A stretch of DNA of 64,000 bases, from contig JAJTUP010000114.1 in assembly GCA_021399435.1 (NCBI GenBank), positions 106,614 through 170,613 on the forward strand, in the 5' to 3' direction. The DNA is from Diaporthe sp. PMI_573. Lineage: Eukaryota; Ascomycota; Sordariomycetes; Diaporthales; Diaporthaceae. Position numbers and translations under genes: made by a program. The notes below the pieces were generated by a model. That model was given only the letters and a program-made list of their open reading frames with translations, was not told where the DNA came from and did not search any database. This document shows positions 1 to 11,279 of this stretch, piece by piece (within the stretch, counting starts at the first letter, position 1; every line of letters starts with the position of its first letter).

Positions 1-72
1 TAAATAACAGGCTGAAAGCAGTTGAAGGGGAGTAAAACGCAGACTCCCAGTGCCTGGGAGTCTGAGGGGGTG
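1..72 (+). other. 3' internal end of a truncated LTR element (hairpin plus polypurine tract)
   Basis: This stretch lies directly before an LTR copy. It contains a perfect inverted repeat with 11-bp arms and a 3-base loop (41-65, arms CAGACTCCCAG/CTGGGAGTCTG). The purine-rich run CTGAGGGGG at 62-70 follows. A polypurine tract next to a TGTCAG terminus is what is expected before a 3' LTR, so the remainder of the element probably lies left of the window. The same GTCTGAGGGGG string adjoins the LTR copy at 15692-15884, which supports the reading. No coding sequence is seen. Confidence 0.45.
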
Positions 73-265
73 TGTCAGATGTGACGGGTGCTTTGGGTTA
101 GGTGCCTGAGGCATCAATGGTTGAATCATGACAAAACCAGCCCCTTACGGGTGGGGTCCCACCAGAGAACCAAGACAAGACATCATCACAATACACACAG
201 TGACCACCCCATCAATTGGGCCATAATTACACGTCCCATATACCTAAAAGGGTGATAATCTGACA
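73..265 (+). repeat. 194-bp LTR family, copy 1 (subfamily A)
   Basis: First of five copies of a short repeat that begins TGTCAGAT and ends ATCTGACA-like (TG...CA termini). Related copies lie at 11277-11470, 15692-15884, 30395-30586 and 52268-52461. Two copies have 5-bp target duplications, which identifies the family as LTRs. Copies 1 and 2 share diagnostic variants (GGGTGCTTTGGGTTAGG and CAATGGTTGAATC) not found in copies 3-5. No target duplication is visible here (TG to the left, CCTGC to the right), in keeping with its being a 3' LTR. Confidence 0.8.
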
Positions 266-1607
266 CCTGCAGTTGGAAGAGGATAAACAGGATTCACTAC
301 ATGAGCGTAACTAAATCACAGGGCACTAATAGAGTTTTTAATTACGTCAGCAATCCAGGGGAAACTCAAAATGTGTCACAAGGAATGATAGCGCGGAGAA
401 CCAATTCCGAGACTAGGACTGATAGGGACCAAGGGCAGATTTTAGGTCCCGAGCATCGGAATAGGGATTTGTAAGCTTGGCCGAGGTTATCTCGGGTTCC
501 TACCGAAGCCCGAGAGCCCGGCCGAGCCCCACAGCCCCTATTGCTATGCACGCATTAAAGGCAGCTCTTGCTGCTCTTTCCCTTTGTGGAAGATAAGGCA
601 AAATTTACTATATTTACCCAAATCCCAATGTAGCTGTAACGTGACAAAATGAAATCACGGAGGAAGTTGGTTTGGTTAATCCGGAATACACGGATCGGCG
701 CTAGGCCGAACATGACGACGCGGGCGTCGGGCTTCGGGGTCTCTATCCCCCCGAGTCCGAGGTGGGGCGAGCTGCTGGAACTGGCTATTCAGGAGGGCTG
801 CCCCTGTAGCGAGTCTGCCTTTGAGGTTGGGGAAAAGGTACTGTAGGTTTCGACAAATCCTGTTCGATTATGTTGCATCTAGTGGATGGAAATGATCATA
901 CGTGCGAGAAGCTCTTGCTATTCTTTCTATCTAATAGAGGGTCTTTGAGGTCAGTCTTATAGATAAAGACAATGATGATCATTGATGACCTCGGATGACC
1001 TCGGACAGCCGAGAGGCTCCGGATCCTACGGAGTCTTTGGCTTCAGCTAGCTATAGATAAAATCAAGGAAAAGCTAGGCCTAGCGCTTATCTGATGATGA
1101 GCCGGTGACGAGGCAAGTGGCGATGGACGCCTGTGATGACAGAAGGAAAGCTTCACTTCCGTCACAACCGCAGAAATCCGATAACCCGATATCCTGATAC
1201 ATGTGACAGATTATACTAAGTCTCTGTAACGCTTCGCTTCCCGGAGCCGGTGGACTTCCCTCATCTGCCCAGCTACGACTTGGAGCACAAGCTTACAGAC
1301 GAGGTGAAAGACACAATGTTAAGTTATGCATTATAATTGGTGAATTGAGATCAATTTGCGGTTGGCTTACCGACCACATTTATCGAAGTGAGTGTGCTGC
1401 TCCCTCTACTCCAAAGGATGACGAATGACAACCTTTCCGAAGCCTCGTCCATGTGCCGCAACATTGGCTATTTCTTGCATTGCCAAGTAGAAGACTGGCG
1501 GACTTCGGGGTCCGGATCCAGACTAGGCAGACGGACCTCGGCATGCCCGTCGTTGTTGGTCGGTAGTTTAGGTCAAAAGGAAAGTCCGCCATCTCGAGAT
1601 TGAAGGT
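266..1607. other. Intergenic, no recognisable gene
   Basis: No open frame here has a recognisable family signature on either strand. Short frames are present but lack splice-supported extensions. The tract could hold decayed transposon sequence and the flank of the recombinase gene at 1608-3716. Confidence 0.4.
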
Positions 1608-3716
1608 TCACCGACCGTATGAAACCCTAGCTAGGGCTGTAACGACGGGCGTACCTGGTGCCAGAGGCTCTGCGGCCGGGGCCGGGGCCGGGGCCGTATT
1701 GAGATTCAAGGTAGGAGCTGTCGCCGGCGCCGGCGCCACTGCTGGCCCGGCTGCGAAGTAGCCGGTAAAGGTGATAGGGACCTTGCCCTGGAGGAGGGCA
1801 TCGAGGCCGCCCTGAATCCCCTCTAGCCGGGCCTCTAGCCGGATGGCGAGCCGCTGGCTATTCTGTAAGAGGGCCTCGCGCGTGCTCTCTAAGACGCCGC
1901 TTAGCTCCGGCAGCGCGCGTTGTACGAGCAGGCTTAACGGCTCCGTAGCCCCTACCGCGTCGGACCGCACGGCGACGGCGAACTCGTCCCACTCGGGCCC
2001 GTTAAAAGGGGCGTAGGCGAAGAAGGGTAGCGACGGGTAGCGGGGCTGTAAGACAGCCAGGTCCTGTAAGAGTACTATACGCAGGCGCCGCATCAGCTTA
2101 AGGAAGCCATCGGCGGCTAGGTCGTCGTCGTCGAGGCCGCCTTCTGCCCAGCATTGCCGGCGCGCGCGTGCCTCAAAGCGGGGCTCCCACTCCTCGATCC
2201 ACGGCCAGAGCTGCTTTTGTAAGACGTACGGGGGTTCGTGGGCCGCACGCGCGAGGAAGTAGTCCCCCGGGGACGCCGAGAAGCCAGCGACGATACGCAT
2301 GAACTGGCGCGGTAGGTGCGTAAGATAGGCCTGGCAGAGCACGCTCTGGTTCCAGCGGCCGGCCTGCGAGATCTGGGCGAGCGACGTGCCGTGGGTCTCC
2401 GCGTCCTGGGCGCCTACCCTGCGCGGGAGGTGTGTCTTCGACGCGATAAGGCCGGCAGCGCCGAAGATACGCCAGGTCTCTTGTAGCTGCGTCGGGTACG
2501 AGAGCTCCTGCTCGCGGTCCCGTCCGACGAGGACCTTGATCCGATACCAGTCCTGACGGCGCCGGAAGGACGGGGGCGGCTCGCCGGCGACGTGCCAGCG
2601 CCAGAAGAAGAGCTGTGCTAGGGCCCCCTGCGTACAGAATAAGGGATCCTTATGCCGGAGGGCGCCCATAAACTGCTTCCTCGCCGTCTTATTTAGCTTG
2701 CCGTCTCGTAAAAGGCTGACGAGGCAGCCACAGGGGGTCGGGCCTTCCGAAGGCGGATAGTCGAGTAGGGATAGGTCTGCAAGCTCCATCTTACGGCGGT
2801 TCTCCCCTCGTAAGAGGTAGTAGTGGCCGAAGAGGAGGTCGACTCGCGTACGGAGATTTTGCGGCGTATACGCGGCACCGCTGAGAAGGAGATCCTGGAT
2901 CCGGAGCCATTCATCGGGGGAATAGCCGGCCTGGATCCCGTCGGCTCCGCGGTCTTTAAACGAGGCACGGTCGTGCTTCCCCCGCTGCCGGCCCCGTTGC
3001 TCAAGGAAGCCTCGTACGGCGGCGCCCCGGGGGTTCTCCGTATTCGAGTTGCCGTGGGCCACCTGGAGCCGCCAGAGCTCGATAACGGCCGCGATATAGG
3101 CGTCGATAGTGCCCCTCATAAGCAGGGGTCCCTCGGTAAGGTCTACTGCAGCCGGCGCAAGGGCCGTGGGTGGCATGTAGCCCTCGCGGTCGTCCGCGAG
3201 CAGCTCGGCGGCCTCGGCCAGGGGAACCTCCAGGGCTTCGGCTAGGCTTTCGGCCTCTGCCAGGGCCGCGGCCTCGAGCTGCTCCTGTTCGAGCTGTTGC
3301 CGTAGCTGTACGGCCTCGCCTTTGCCCTTACCCCTACTCCGCGCCCGTGGCTTCTTCCGCGGCAGCGCTACGCGTCGTGAGAGAATATCCTCTTTGAGCC
3401 ACGCCGCCAGCTTGTCCGGCGTTACGAGCTCGCCGTCGGGCCAGCTATAGAGCGAGCCGTCTGCTGCAGCCCGGGGTGTATGGCACCAGGCCTATAGGTA
3501 TTCGTCTGTTAGCCGCCTAGGGGGCCCTACTTAAAAAGGGGCGGAAGGGGGGGGGAAGGGGGGGCCGGCCGGGGGACGCGCCTTCCACTCCCGCTGCTTC
3601 GCCGCGTAACTCCGCGCCGTGTTCGCCGGCTGTTCGTCCTTCTTCGCCTGGAGGCCCGCCCTCCGGGCGGCACGGGCGCGCTCGTCCGCGGCCGTGTACG
3701 AGTCGTCGGCGGCCAT
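1608..3716 (-). CDS. Crypton/CBF3 (Ndc10 domain 2)-like tyrosine recombinase, two exons
   Basis: The predicted 672-aa protein is encoded by 3582-3716 and 1608-3491. The join restores the N-terminal pattern KQREWK-AWCH, followed by GELVTPDKLAAWL. The 90-bp intron (3492-3581) has a CTAAC branch site and a TATAG acceptor, but its donor reads GCGCGT, so it would be a GC-AG intron. The core matches fungal proteins annotated as centromere DNA-binding CBF3 subunit domain 2, the fold used by Crypton tyrosine recombinases: LLFGHYYLLRGENRR, a Lys/Arg region KLNKTARKQF, then H-x-x-x...GRWNQ...YLTHLP, which would supply the late catalytic residues. The C-terminus becomes Ala/Pro-rich and stops without the GCR1_C DNA-binding domain common in relatives, so the gene may be truncated. 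Composition is strongly GC-biased compared with its flanks. A role in element mobility is inferred. It is not a DUF3435 Starship captain on the motifs seen. Confidence 0.6.
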
Positions 3717-3869
3717 CTCGGTCGATCGGGGCCTTCTACGTGGTGTTTTTCTGGGCTGGGTAGGCTGGAGACCTTGATAAGTCGAGGGGGACTTATCAAA
3801 TGCACTTATCAGGCGTCGCGCATACGATTTCACGGGCTGCGTTTTTGCGGGGGATAAGTCGTCACGTGG

Positions 3870-4588
3870 TCTAAGCGAATTACGACGTAATTGCGGGCAC
3901 CATCGATAAGCAAACGTACGATATACATTGGATCGCCGATGCCCTCCGGCCTGATACAACAGGTCCAAACTCGAAACTTCCGCCTAGCGTCTTTGCACGC
4001 GTACAAGAATATTTGCAGAAACAGCTGGAAAATGACGACGAGTATCACCGTGCCCTCTCCGAATTCACACACTTCCGAATGCGTACAGGCGGCCCAGACG
4101 GCTTATTCAATAAGCACAGCGCTGTATACGACGATGGTTTCAGGCCAGCAATGGCGTGGCAGTGCCTCCTTAACCAGGGCTCGATTCTGGCTAGAGTAGC
4201 TGTGAAGGTAATGAACACGCTTGCAAACTCCGTACCTTCAGAACGAAGTTTCTCTGCTATCAGGTTCATACACACGAAAGCTCGAAATCGCCTTACGCCC
4301 ATGCACGCGGACATGCAGGCCTTCATTTTTATGAATGATCGCGTATTAGATCGCCTTAAGGATCAGAAGTACGCGCATAAAAAGCGCTGGGCGGATCTTG
4401 AGGAGAAGGACTGGCTGGAACTTGAAGATTCGTACCTCGAGTTGTTTGTGAATGCGCAGGGCAAGAAGGTCTGGATGGATGGTGTGATGGCCTCTGCCAA
4501 TGGAGATTTCGAGTGGGAAGGTGTCTTACAGTCGACAGGTGATATATTGGGGGTTGGTACTGAAGTGGAATCAGTGGTTGGAGACTAG
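3870..4588 (+). pseudogene. hAT transposase C-terminal fragment
   Basis: An open frame carries the hAT C-terminal dimerisation signature (LANSVPSERSFSAIRFIHTK, then RNRLTP and MQAFIFMNDR). The frame continues upstream of the first plausible start through a segment reading WIADALRPDTTGPNSK, so this is the 3' part of a longer gene whose 5' portion, including the BED finger and the catalytic residues, is missing. It abuts the divergent recombinase gene at about 3.7 kb, probably through nested insertion. The downstream GTAC-rich tract may be the subterminal repeat of the same element. No intact terminal repeats were found. Confidence 0.7.
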
Positions 4589-4649
4589 AGTGACAGGAGA
4601 CCAGGACCGTATGAATGCTCGTACTCAACTATTGCCTAAAAAGGAAGGA

Positions 4650-4742
4650 GGAAATTTGTATGGTACAATTTTGTACGTACAGAAAAGTTGTACGTACGTA
4701 CAGCTACCCAAAATACAGTACGTACGTACGTACGTGTACAGA
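4650..4742. repeat. GTAC-rich palindromic microsatellite
   Basis: Runs of TACGTACG occur three times, separated by AGAAAAGT- and AGCTACCC-type spacers, and each run is followed by CAG. The motif is self-complementary, so the tract can form cruciforms. It sits just after a hAT transposase fragment, where hAT elements carry subterminal repeats. Confidence 0.6.
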
Positions 4743-5190
4743 AAAATGCATCACTAGTCGTGGTGTTGTAGATGGCATCGGGTAGCTCGGACCCGGGGAG
4801 GCGAGCAGCTGCAGCCGGCAAACTGTCGGCACACATATTTTGTTGGCTTGGTTGCGTTTCCGGTTTTCAATGCAGTCGGCTTGTAAGTGGCCTGATGATT
4901 ACGACATCGTGACGTAGCCAAGTAGTGTTTCGACACCTCGACGGACCAACTTCTGCGCCTGGCCCCTGCGAGGATGTCGCGCCAGATGATTGGCTTCCTC
5001 TTGACTGCCGGTTGGGGCAGTGGTAGGTGTGGTGTTCAGACGGGGGATTTAAAGACGGCAACATTGCTGTGGCGTCCCAATGTTCGTGCGGACATCACAC
5101 ACCTGAGCTCCAACGCGAGCGGTGCACATCGCAGCCCAATATGTCCACTAACAGGTACAGTATTTGAACTTGGCCATTCTCCATCCTTAG

Positions 5191-5494
5191 ACTGACACGA
5201 GAACGACCGAATCTCATAGTCCTACCAGATCTATAAGCCCAAAGCGAAATGCGGAAGACCTCGAAGCCTTGATGAAGGGAGTGCGAGACAAGTTCAAGAT
5301 GTAGGTGCGACTCGACAATCGTTGCTTGTAGAATCATAGCTGCTAATTTACATAGCCAGAGAGACGCCTTAGAGAAGTCTCTCCTACTGATCGCCAAGGG
5401 TATTGCGACCGTCGAGGAAGTGCAAGGCCACTTGGATCGCAACAATAGATGGCTAAGGGCAATTATTGAGACCATTGATGCCGATTCCGTCTGA
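5191..5494 (+). pseudogene. Hypothetical two-exon coding remnant
   Basis: Two segments join in frame across a 55-bp GT-AG intron (5301-5355, donor GTAGGT, acceptor CATAG): one ends GVRDKFKI, and the next reads QRDALEKSLLLIAKG, followed by IATVEEVQGHL, and stops at 5492-5494. The result looks like a helical, coiled-coil-like protein tail. No start codon or upstream exon could be fixed. I do not recognise the family. It lies 1.9 kb upstream of an NLR fragment on the same strand, but a link is only speculative. Confidence 0.3.
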
Positions 5495-5888
5495 AACCGA
5501 CAACCACGTACTAGCGGGATGGCGCAACCCAATATTTGTGTCTTCGATGCCGGCACTTCAGACGCAGGCTCGCTCTCGATAAAATTTCCATCTGAACAGT
5601 CGTGGGCTCAGGCTGCGGGCGTACTACATAGGGCACCAGCACTAGCGCCGCCGACGCAGACGACATCGCCAGTCACCAGTCCACTGTCTAAGGAGTCACT
5701 CCCAAGACACCGCACTCTAAGCGGCGGGCTTCTATTTACGCTCCCCGTGCCTAAGCCTAGAACCGGCCTTTAGGAATCATCTTGGCTGATCGATTCTGGG
5801 GCAGATTGAGTCTGTGGCTGATCGGAACTGTGGCTCAACGATGAGCTGGCTTAGATTTGGAACTGGCTTATTTTGAGCTGGCTCCGAA

Positions 5889-5998
5889 TTTGTCCCAACT
5901 CTAAATCTATCTCAGCTCTGAATTTGTCTCAGCTTTAAATCTGTCCCAACTCTAAATCTACCTCAGCTCTGAATCTGTCTCAGCTCTAAATCTATCCC
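5889..5998. repeat. 17-bp tandem repeat, about six units
   Basis: Units close to CAGCTCTAAATCTATCT repeat head to tail, alternating between CTAAATCT and CTGAATTTG variants. A looser version extends to the left (GAGCTGGCTTAG...). The units are degenerate, and no coding frame with a family signature spans the tract. Confidence 0.75.
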
Positions 5999-6161
5999 TA
6001 CCAGCCACAGTTGAATTGATCAGCCACAGTTGAATGGATGTGTTGGCTTCTGGAACTGAAGCCAACTGTGAGACTGATACAGTTACTTCTGTACTGGCGC
6101 AGCTTCAGGAAGATCTCCCCGTCAGAGAAATTTACAGTCCGCGAGTATTCTTCGGACAAGC

Positions 6162-6659
6162 TCATCCTAAGATCGGGACTGGCATCTGCAATGATTTTAA
6201 CCCCGAAACTAGTATTTGAAAACGTAAATGCATACCTTCAAGGTACAGGTCAATGGTCCACCACCAGTCTCTGCGTGGAAGCATTTTCTTAGCCGCCTCT
6301 ACTCGATGCAGCCCTTGGAGACACTCGATAGAAACCCCGTCTGGGAAAATCAGCTCGCAGGGCAGCTTCTTGTGGCCGGCCAGAATTGAAGCCCCAATTG
6401 CGCCGGGGGTTGTGTGGATAGCGAGATCCAAATTCGCTTGGCTGATTATTGCGGGTATGTGATTCTTTGGCTCGAGCCGCAAACATCCCTCGTGTGCAAA
6501 TAGGTCCCTCAGTTTTACTACCACCTTCTCATTAGCTTCCCGGGGACAAAGATCCCCGAAATGCAGATTTGCGAAGCGGACGCAGACTGTGGCCCTGAAA
6601 CAATTGCCCCGGTCTTGATAAAGCTGATTCTCAACTATCGAAGCGTGGTACTGTGCCAT
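6162..6659 (-). pseudogene. DUF3723 protein fragment
   Basis: The 165-codon open segment matches the fungal DUF3723 family. It has a region reading VRFANLHFGD, then LRDLFAHEGCLRLEPKNHIP, and later GLHRVEAAKKMLPRRDWWW, the ordered cores I associate with the family. Full proteins are several hundred residues longer, so this is a fragment without its C-terminal part. Family members are often carried as cargo by giant fungal Starship transposons, along with NLRs. Here an NLR fragment follows at about 7.35 kb. The biochemical role of DUF3723 is unknown. Confidence 0.6.
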
Positions 6660-7339
6660 GACGAACGACGATGTATAGATACAGGTAATGAGGGGCGGAA
6701 ATTACAGATCACGGGAATTAAGCAGTGGCTGTCTGGTTTTGAAGCTGGCCGTGTCTTAACCCCTGGACTCGAGGGATAAGAAAGATATAGCTTCTTAGCC
6801 CAGGGTAGTGGGTCTATTCTTGGGCTCTCAACTTGTGCTCCTAAAATAGCCACCTCCTACAACAGCTTCTTGGGATTAGCATTTTCCCTCCATTGAATCC
6901 CTCGGCGGGCATGAGCAACAAGGAGAAAAGTGCGCCTTTGCTTTTAAAAGAAACGCTATGCATATGGTTCACAGCCTCAATTGTACCACGGATATGGATT
7001 TCGCACGGGCTGAGTTAATAATATGAGCTAATTCCTCTTCAAGAGAAAGCGGATGCATGCCTGTCCTGCCCCTGTATTGATATTTTGGGTTTTGTACCAA
7101 ATCAAGCAACCTGCAATATGGCTAAGACTTTGAAGGGCTCCTGGTAACGCAGATTTGAAGTAAGTCGGTTGTTTAAAATCGACAGTCCTATAATCAGCGC
7201 GCGCAGACACGTCGACTTAGTCTGAATAAAGCCTAACCTGGTTAGAATGCAAGTCCTTCCAGGCACCCACTGATGCCGTTCTTCAGACCTCTACTCCCTC
7301 CGAGGCCTTCTTTAAGGCTGAACGCATTGCCACAGTTGC

Positions 7340-8742
7340 AGTTGACCGTCAGGCTCCGGTATGAAAAGACCGGCCGATGGATTATCGAAAAACCGACGCT
7401 GCGACAATGGGTCGGCAGTCCTGGTGGGAGACTTTGGTGCCGTGGACATCGTAAGACGCACGATGCCCGGGCTGCAGCTGAAGAGTCGCGCGGAAATTTG
7501 CTCACGCTTTACGACAGCGGGCGCCGGAAAGACGATCCTAAGGTGAGAATCCTCTCTAGATCCGTAAGAGATGATTTTAAAGTGACAACCATGGAGCTCC
7601 AAGATCATCGACCACTGCCAGGAGCTCGTGGACGAGAACAAGGACACCGAGCGGATCGGGATTGCGTGGCAATATTGCCAGATCGCGAACAGAGCCCAAA
7701 CGGTTCGAGGGATTATCAGAAACCTCATACGACAGCTTTGTGACTCGGTCTATAATAATCCCGGTATGCGACGAGACGTTCTCGACATGATGAGGAAGAA
7801 TAAAGATAATGCCAGTTATGACAAGCTCGAGGACTGCCACGCGATCTTGAAGACGTTGGCTAACGAATTCGACAAGTGCTTCATCATCATTGATGCGTTC
7901 GACGAGTGCCAAACAATGGATGTCGAGAGCATCACCCGTGACTCCTTGATCACCGAGCTGGGTAAACTACGAGCCCGGCCTTTGGTGACTTCGCGAAAAG
8001 ACGTAGAGGTACCAGAGGGCTGGTCCGAGATCGGCGTCCAGCCCTCCGAGGACGATATCAACGTGTACATACGCGGGAGATTAGACGGTGCGCCTCAGAA
8101 GTTCCGGAACCTCCTGGAAAGCACACCGAGCCTCCGAAATAAGATATCCGACGAAACAACCAAGAAGTACGGAGAACTGTATGTCGAGCCGCCATCCCCG
8201 GAGACGGTGATGGCTTGCGCTGACCCGTAGCTCTCTAGATTTCAGCTTCTCCGCCTACAGTTGGATAAGATCGTTTGTCTCGACAACGAGGGCCAAGTAG
8301 ACGTGGCACTATCAGAGGCTCCAGCCAAGATGAACGAGTTCTACGGGCAGACGGTTGACCGAATCAGGGAAGACCGTCCAAAAGATTCTTTTCAAGTCGG
8401 CTTGCAAACTATCGTGTGGATATACTGGGCAAAGCGACCGCTCAAAGAGAAGGAACTACAACACGCGCTCGCCATGGAACAAATGACCGACGATAATATC
8501 GACAACATCTCAAGGTTCACCCAGGCTAGGGGGTCGATAGTCGCCGCTTGCAAGGACCTCGTCGTCTACCGCGAAGCGGAAGAGACATTCGCTTTCTCCC
8601 ACCCAACCGTCAAGGATTATTTGGATAAAGCCGGCGACAACGGAGGAAATCATCACGTTTCCGCACATGGGCAAGTTGCTAAACATGCTAAATTTTCGGT
8701 TTCACAACACAACAGCTTAAGAGCCACCCTAGATTCCACACA
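7340..8742 (+). pseudogene. NACHT-type NLR (STAND) gene, truncated and with an in-frame stop
   Basis: The segment begins with the fungal NLR linker (GRWIIEKPTLRQWV, LWCRG). Removing an intron at about 7452-7512 (GTAAG...ACAG) gives the Walker A sequence GHPGAGKTIL, and removing a second one (donor GTGAGA near 7544) leads into IIDHCQELVDENKD. Walker B reads FIIIDAFDEC at about 7880. Further on come the winged-helix elements IVWIYWAKRPLKEKELQHAL and FAFSHPTVKDYL. A TAG at 8228-8230 interrupts the otherwise continuous frame just before LLRLQLDKI. The gene ends abruptly at the hAT terminus near 8743, so no C-terminal repeat domain is left. NLRs of this kind act in allorecognition and programmed cell death; this copy should not be functional. 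Confidence 0.7.
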
Positions 8743-10100
8743 ACAGTGTTATGCACGATTAGCACGATAAGACACGATAACGTGGCTAAAGGGCTTGTTG
8801 TCTATAGACCCTCCACCACGCCAACAAGCTCACCTAAATCTTCTACCCCGCCCTTCTCTTCCCCCTGCTATCGGCAAACCTAGTCCATTAAGGTGCACTG
8901 GTACGATATGACCTTCTCTGAGCCAGCTGGCAATGCATTCGACCACTTCAATCTTCGAACAAGAGAGCCGCAAACGGTCCCAGGAACACGTTCTACGTGC
9001 CCCGGAGAAAGTACGCTCTGGCTCCGATGACTCCGCTGGGATGGAGAGGATAGCGATTGCCATCTGGCTCAGCCGGGGGTATAACCGCCGCTGCTCAGGC
9101 TGGCACCACCATTCTAGGGGAGTTTGGCCGTTCAGGTCCGTAGCGTCGTCTTGGATAAATGCCATGAAGTTATCAGCATTTTGCTTTCTAGTTGTCTCCA
9201 CTTGCAGGCACTCCAACAGCCTATCCAGCTCATTCCGAGGTATCTTCGCAACCGGAAAGGCTTGGTTTGGCTCAGAATCAGTGGATTCGCTATCCAGGGC
9301 CAATGCTTTATACTCTTCCTCCCAGATTACGTTGGCACTGTCGATAGCATCCTCATGCCACGATACTGGCCAGTTCTTATGGAGATAGGCAGCACGATTT
9401 CGTGGATTAAGCAATAGAGCGGCAGCATAAACCGGAGCCTCTGAAGTCTTGTTGTAGTATTTGTCAATGACAAACCATCCCATCTCGATTGCACGAAGCA
9501 TTCGAGAATCGTGCAAGCCCTGCTGAGAGTATAGATCCTTCTGCCTTTCATAATGAGCTAGTAGCGCATCCATGAGAACAAGCGATTGAGAGATAGAGGA
9601 ACTGTGACCTTCCGCGTACAATGTTGAACTGGTGAAGGGTTGGAGGAAGTTATGAGCCTTGCCGAGAAAGTCCCAATCCTCGGCAGTAAGCCGAACATCT
9701 CCCAGGGCCACCTCATGATCGGTCATGAACTGGATGATTTGAGGCCTTTTGCGAATGGCATTGTCCGTACCAGGTTGACCAGCGTGTGGCATTGTCGATG
9801 CCGAGTCGAAGGCCCACGTCTCTGTCCCAGTAATCAGCATGGATGGACGAGCTTCTAATCCACACAGCTAGTCCGTGGAGCTTGCGGAGTGTCGGAAGGC
9901 TCTCGACTCCGTGGAAATCGTCTAGCAAGGAGGTTGTGCTCTCGACGCTGTCTCTTCTCCGCCTCTTTGTTGATCCCTGATGTTGTTCATTGGATGAGAA
10001 GCTTGACTTTGCCCAACGTGTTCTCTGTGAAACCAGTTCCTCGGAGAAATGGCGGAGAACATCTTGACTTCAAAAGGCGACGTTACGAAGCAGGATTGAT
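8743..10100 (-). mobile_element. hAT transposon remnant (C-terminal transposase half)
   Basis: The terminus at 8743 reads CAGTGTTATGC and is followed by three CACGATAA-type subterminal repeats, typical of hAT ends. Codons 8830-9840 encode the C-terminal half of a fungal hAT transposase: the central helical region, AAALLLNPRNRAAYLHKNW, EWWCQPEQRRLYPRLSQMA, and the dimerisation motif SIPAESSEPERTFSGARR. The preceding part (LGIDNATRWSTWYG, upstream LHGLAVWIRSS) is in another frame and ends near 9930, so a frameshift lies at about 9.8 kb. The N-terminal half and the opposite terminal repeat were not found. It interrupts the NLR gene to its left. Confidence 0.7.
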
Positions 10101-10422
10101 TGATGCATTTCTGGTGCAATTCCCTGCTGAGTTGTACTGATTCTCGGTGTAAATAGCGGGCGTTCAGGAGAAGTGTTGCGTGCGAACCTAATTGTCTTCA
10201 AAGAAGGAAGATGCTCCTCCGACACCAGCCCTCCCCCAGCATTTTATCCAAAACCCATCGTGGCTGGCCCCAACCTTCCAAATCTTCAGTGTTCCACCGC
10301 AAGACCTAAATACCTTTCTTTTTGAGTCCCTTCAGGATATTCATGTAGATCGCAGATAGCGTTTCGCCCACAAGCCGAAACATGCTTGACACATCTATAG
10401 CCGCTATGGTAAACGGCCTAAA

Positions 10423-11220
10423 CTATACCGGGGGTGGTGAAAGTAAGGATGATCGGCTATCTCCTGTTCTCGGTCTCTTCCCCCTCCCACTTGAGACAGA
10501 TGGATCTGATCTCGGCGCTACCTTACTTCCAGACAGGAGTGGCGCTTCCGACCCGCGGCCCCGCTTGTTTAGTCCGCCCGGGCTAGATAGGGATGGACCA
10601 CCCGACCGCTGCAGTCGCACTTCGGTGCTGCCCGGGTCCGGCCCAGAGCCCTCGGCATTGCTTTGGGTTTCGATCTCGGTCTTGATCTCGGAGCCAGACC
10701 ATACCGCGACCGGCTCCCAAACCTTGTCCGCTAGGGCTTGTTCGGCCGTTAGCCGATCACCGGGGTCCCATGCTAGCATAGAGCGGAGGAGGGCCCCAAG
10801 GTCGTCGGGCATGCGGCCCTGCAGGCTTGCAAGATGCTCGAGGATCATTGTATGATTGTTTGGGCTGGACATTGGGCCTGGCCATGTCCAGGCTGTGAAG
10901 GTGGCCAGCATGGAAAGCCCCAGGCTGAACACGTCGATAGAATTGGTGTACTCTTCCTGGTTCCCAACCTCGGGCGCTGTAAAGGCCGGGGGCCCGAGGC
11001 TGGTCTTGTTGCCCTTGGTGCCTTGTTTGGATTTGCCAAAGTCGCAGATGGCGGCGGTTGGAGGTTGATGCGAGAATACCAGCAGGTTTTGGGGGCTAAT
11101 GTCCCGGTGCATGATGCCTGCGGCATGGAGGTTCCGAAGTCCCTCCAGCACCTGGCGAAAGAGTGCCAGCCTCGTGGCCATGGGCATCTCGTGCCATGCT
11201 GTCGTGTTTCTTGCCTGCAC
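10423..11220 (-). pseudogene. Serine/threonine protein kinase fragment lacking the N-lobe
   Basis: The 265-codon frame contains the kinase C-lobe: catalytic loop MHRDISPQNLLV, then AICDFGKSKQG (DFG), then TAPEVGNQEEYTNSIDVFSL (APE-like and the subdomain IX aspartate), then MLAWDPGDRLTAEQAL (subdomain XI). The glycine loop, VAIK lysine and helix C are absent, because the frame starts at the boundary with a palindrome and an LTR copy at 11249-11470. A TGTGCAG acceptor-like string before the first codon suggests that an exon was lost. The C-terminal 100 residues are Ser/Gly/Pro-rich. It resembles the divergent stand-alone kinases common in Pezizomycotina. The substrate is unknown and it is probably non-functional. 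Confidence 0.65.
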
Positions 11221-11248
11221 ATACCTTACATCTACTACAGCTACTTAA

Positions 11249-11279
11249 CAGCAGTCTTTAGCCCACTAAAGACTGCTGT
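11249..11279. repeat. Perfect 14-bp inverted repeat (hairpin) abutting an LTR
   Basis: The arms ACAGCAGTCTTTAG and CTAAAGACTGCTGT surround the 4-base loop CCCA. The right arm overlaps the TGT terminus of LTR copy 2. It may be the end of another element into which the LTR inserted. Confidence 0.65.

Noticed and set aside
1608..3716. Starship captain (DUF3435)
   Set aside because: The motifs fit the CBF3/Ndc10 domain-2 group instead.
3527..3805. Arg/Pro-rich minus-strand frame
   Set aside because: Out of frame with the recombinase exon 1, which gives a family-consistent protein.
4671..4736. CRISPR-like or centromeric repeat
   Set aside because: It is a short GTAC microsatellite with irregular spacers in a eukaryotic genome.
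5095..5556. 153-codon minus-strand frame
   Set aside because: It has no family signature and lies antisense to the spliced fragment at 5191-5494, which has a supported intron; probably a chance frame.
9889..10140. Plus-strand 83-codon frame
   Set aside because: No recognisable motif, and it overlaps the antisense hAT transposase remnant.
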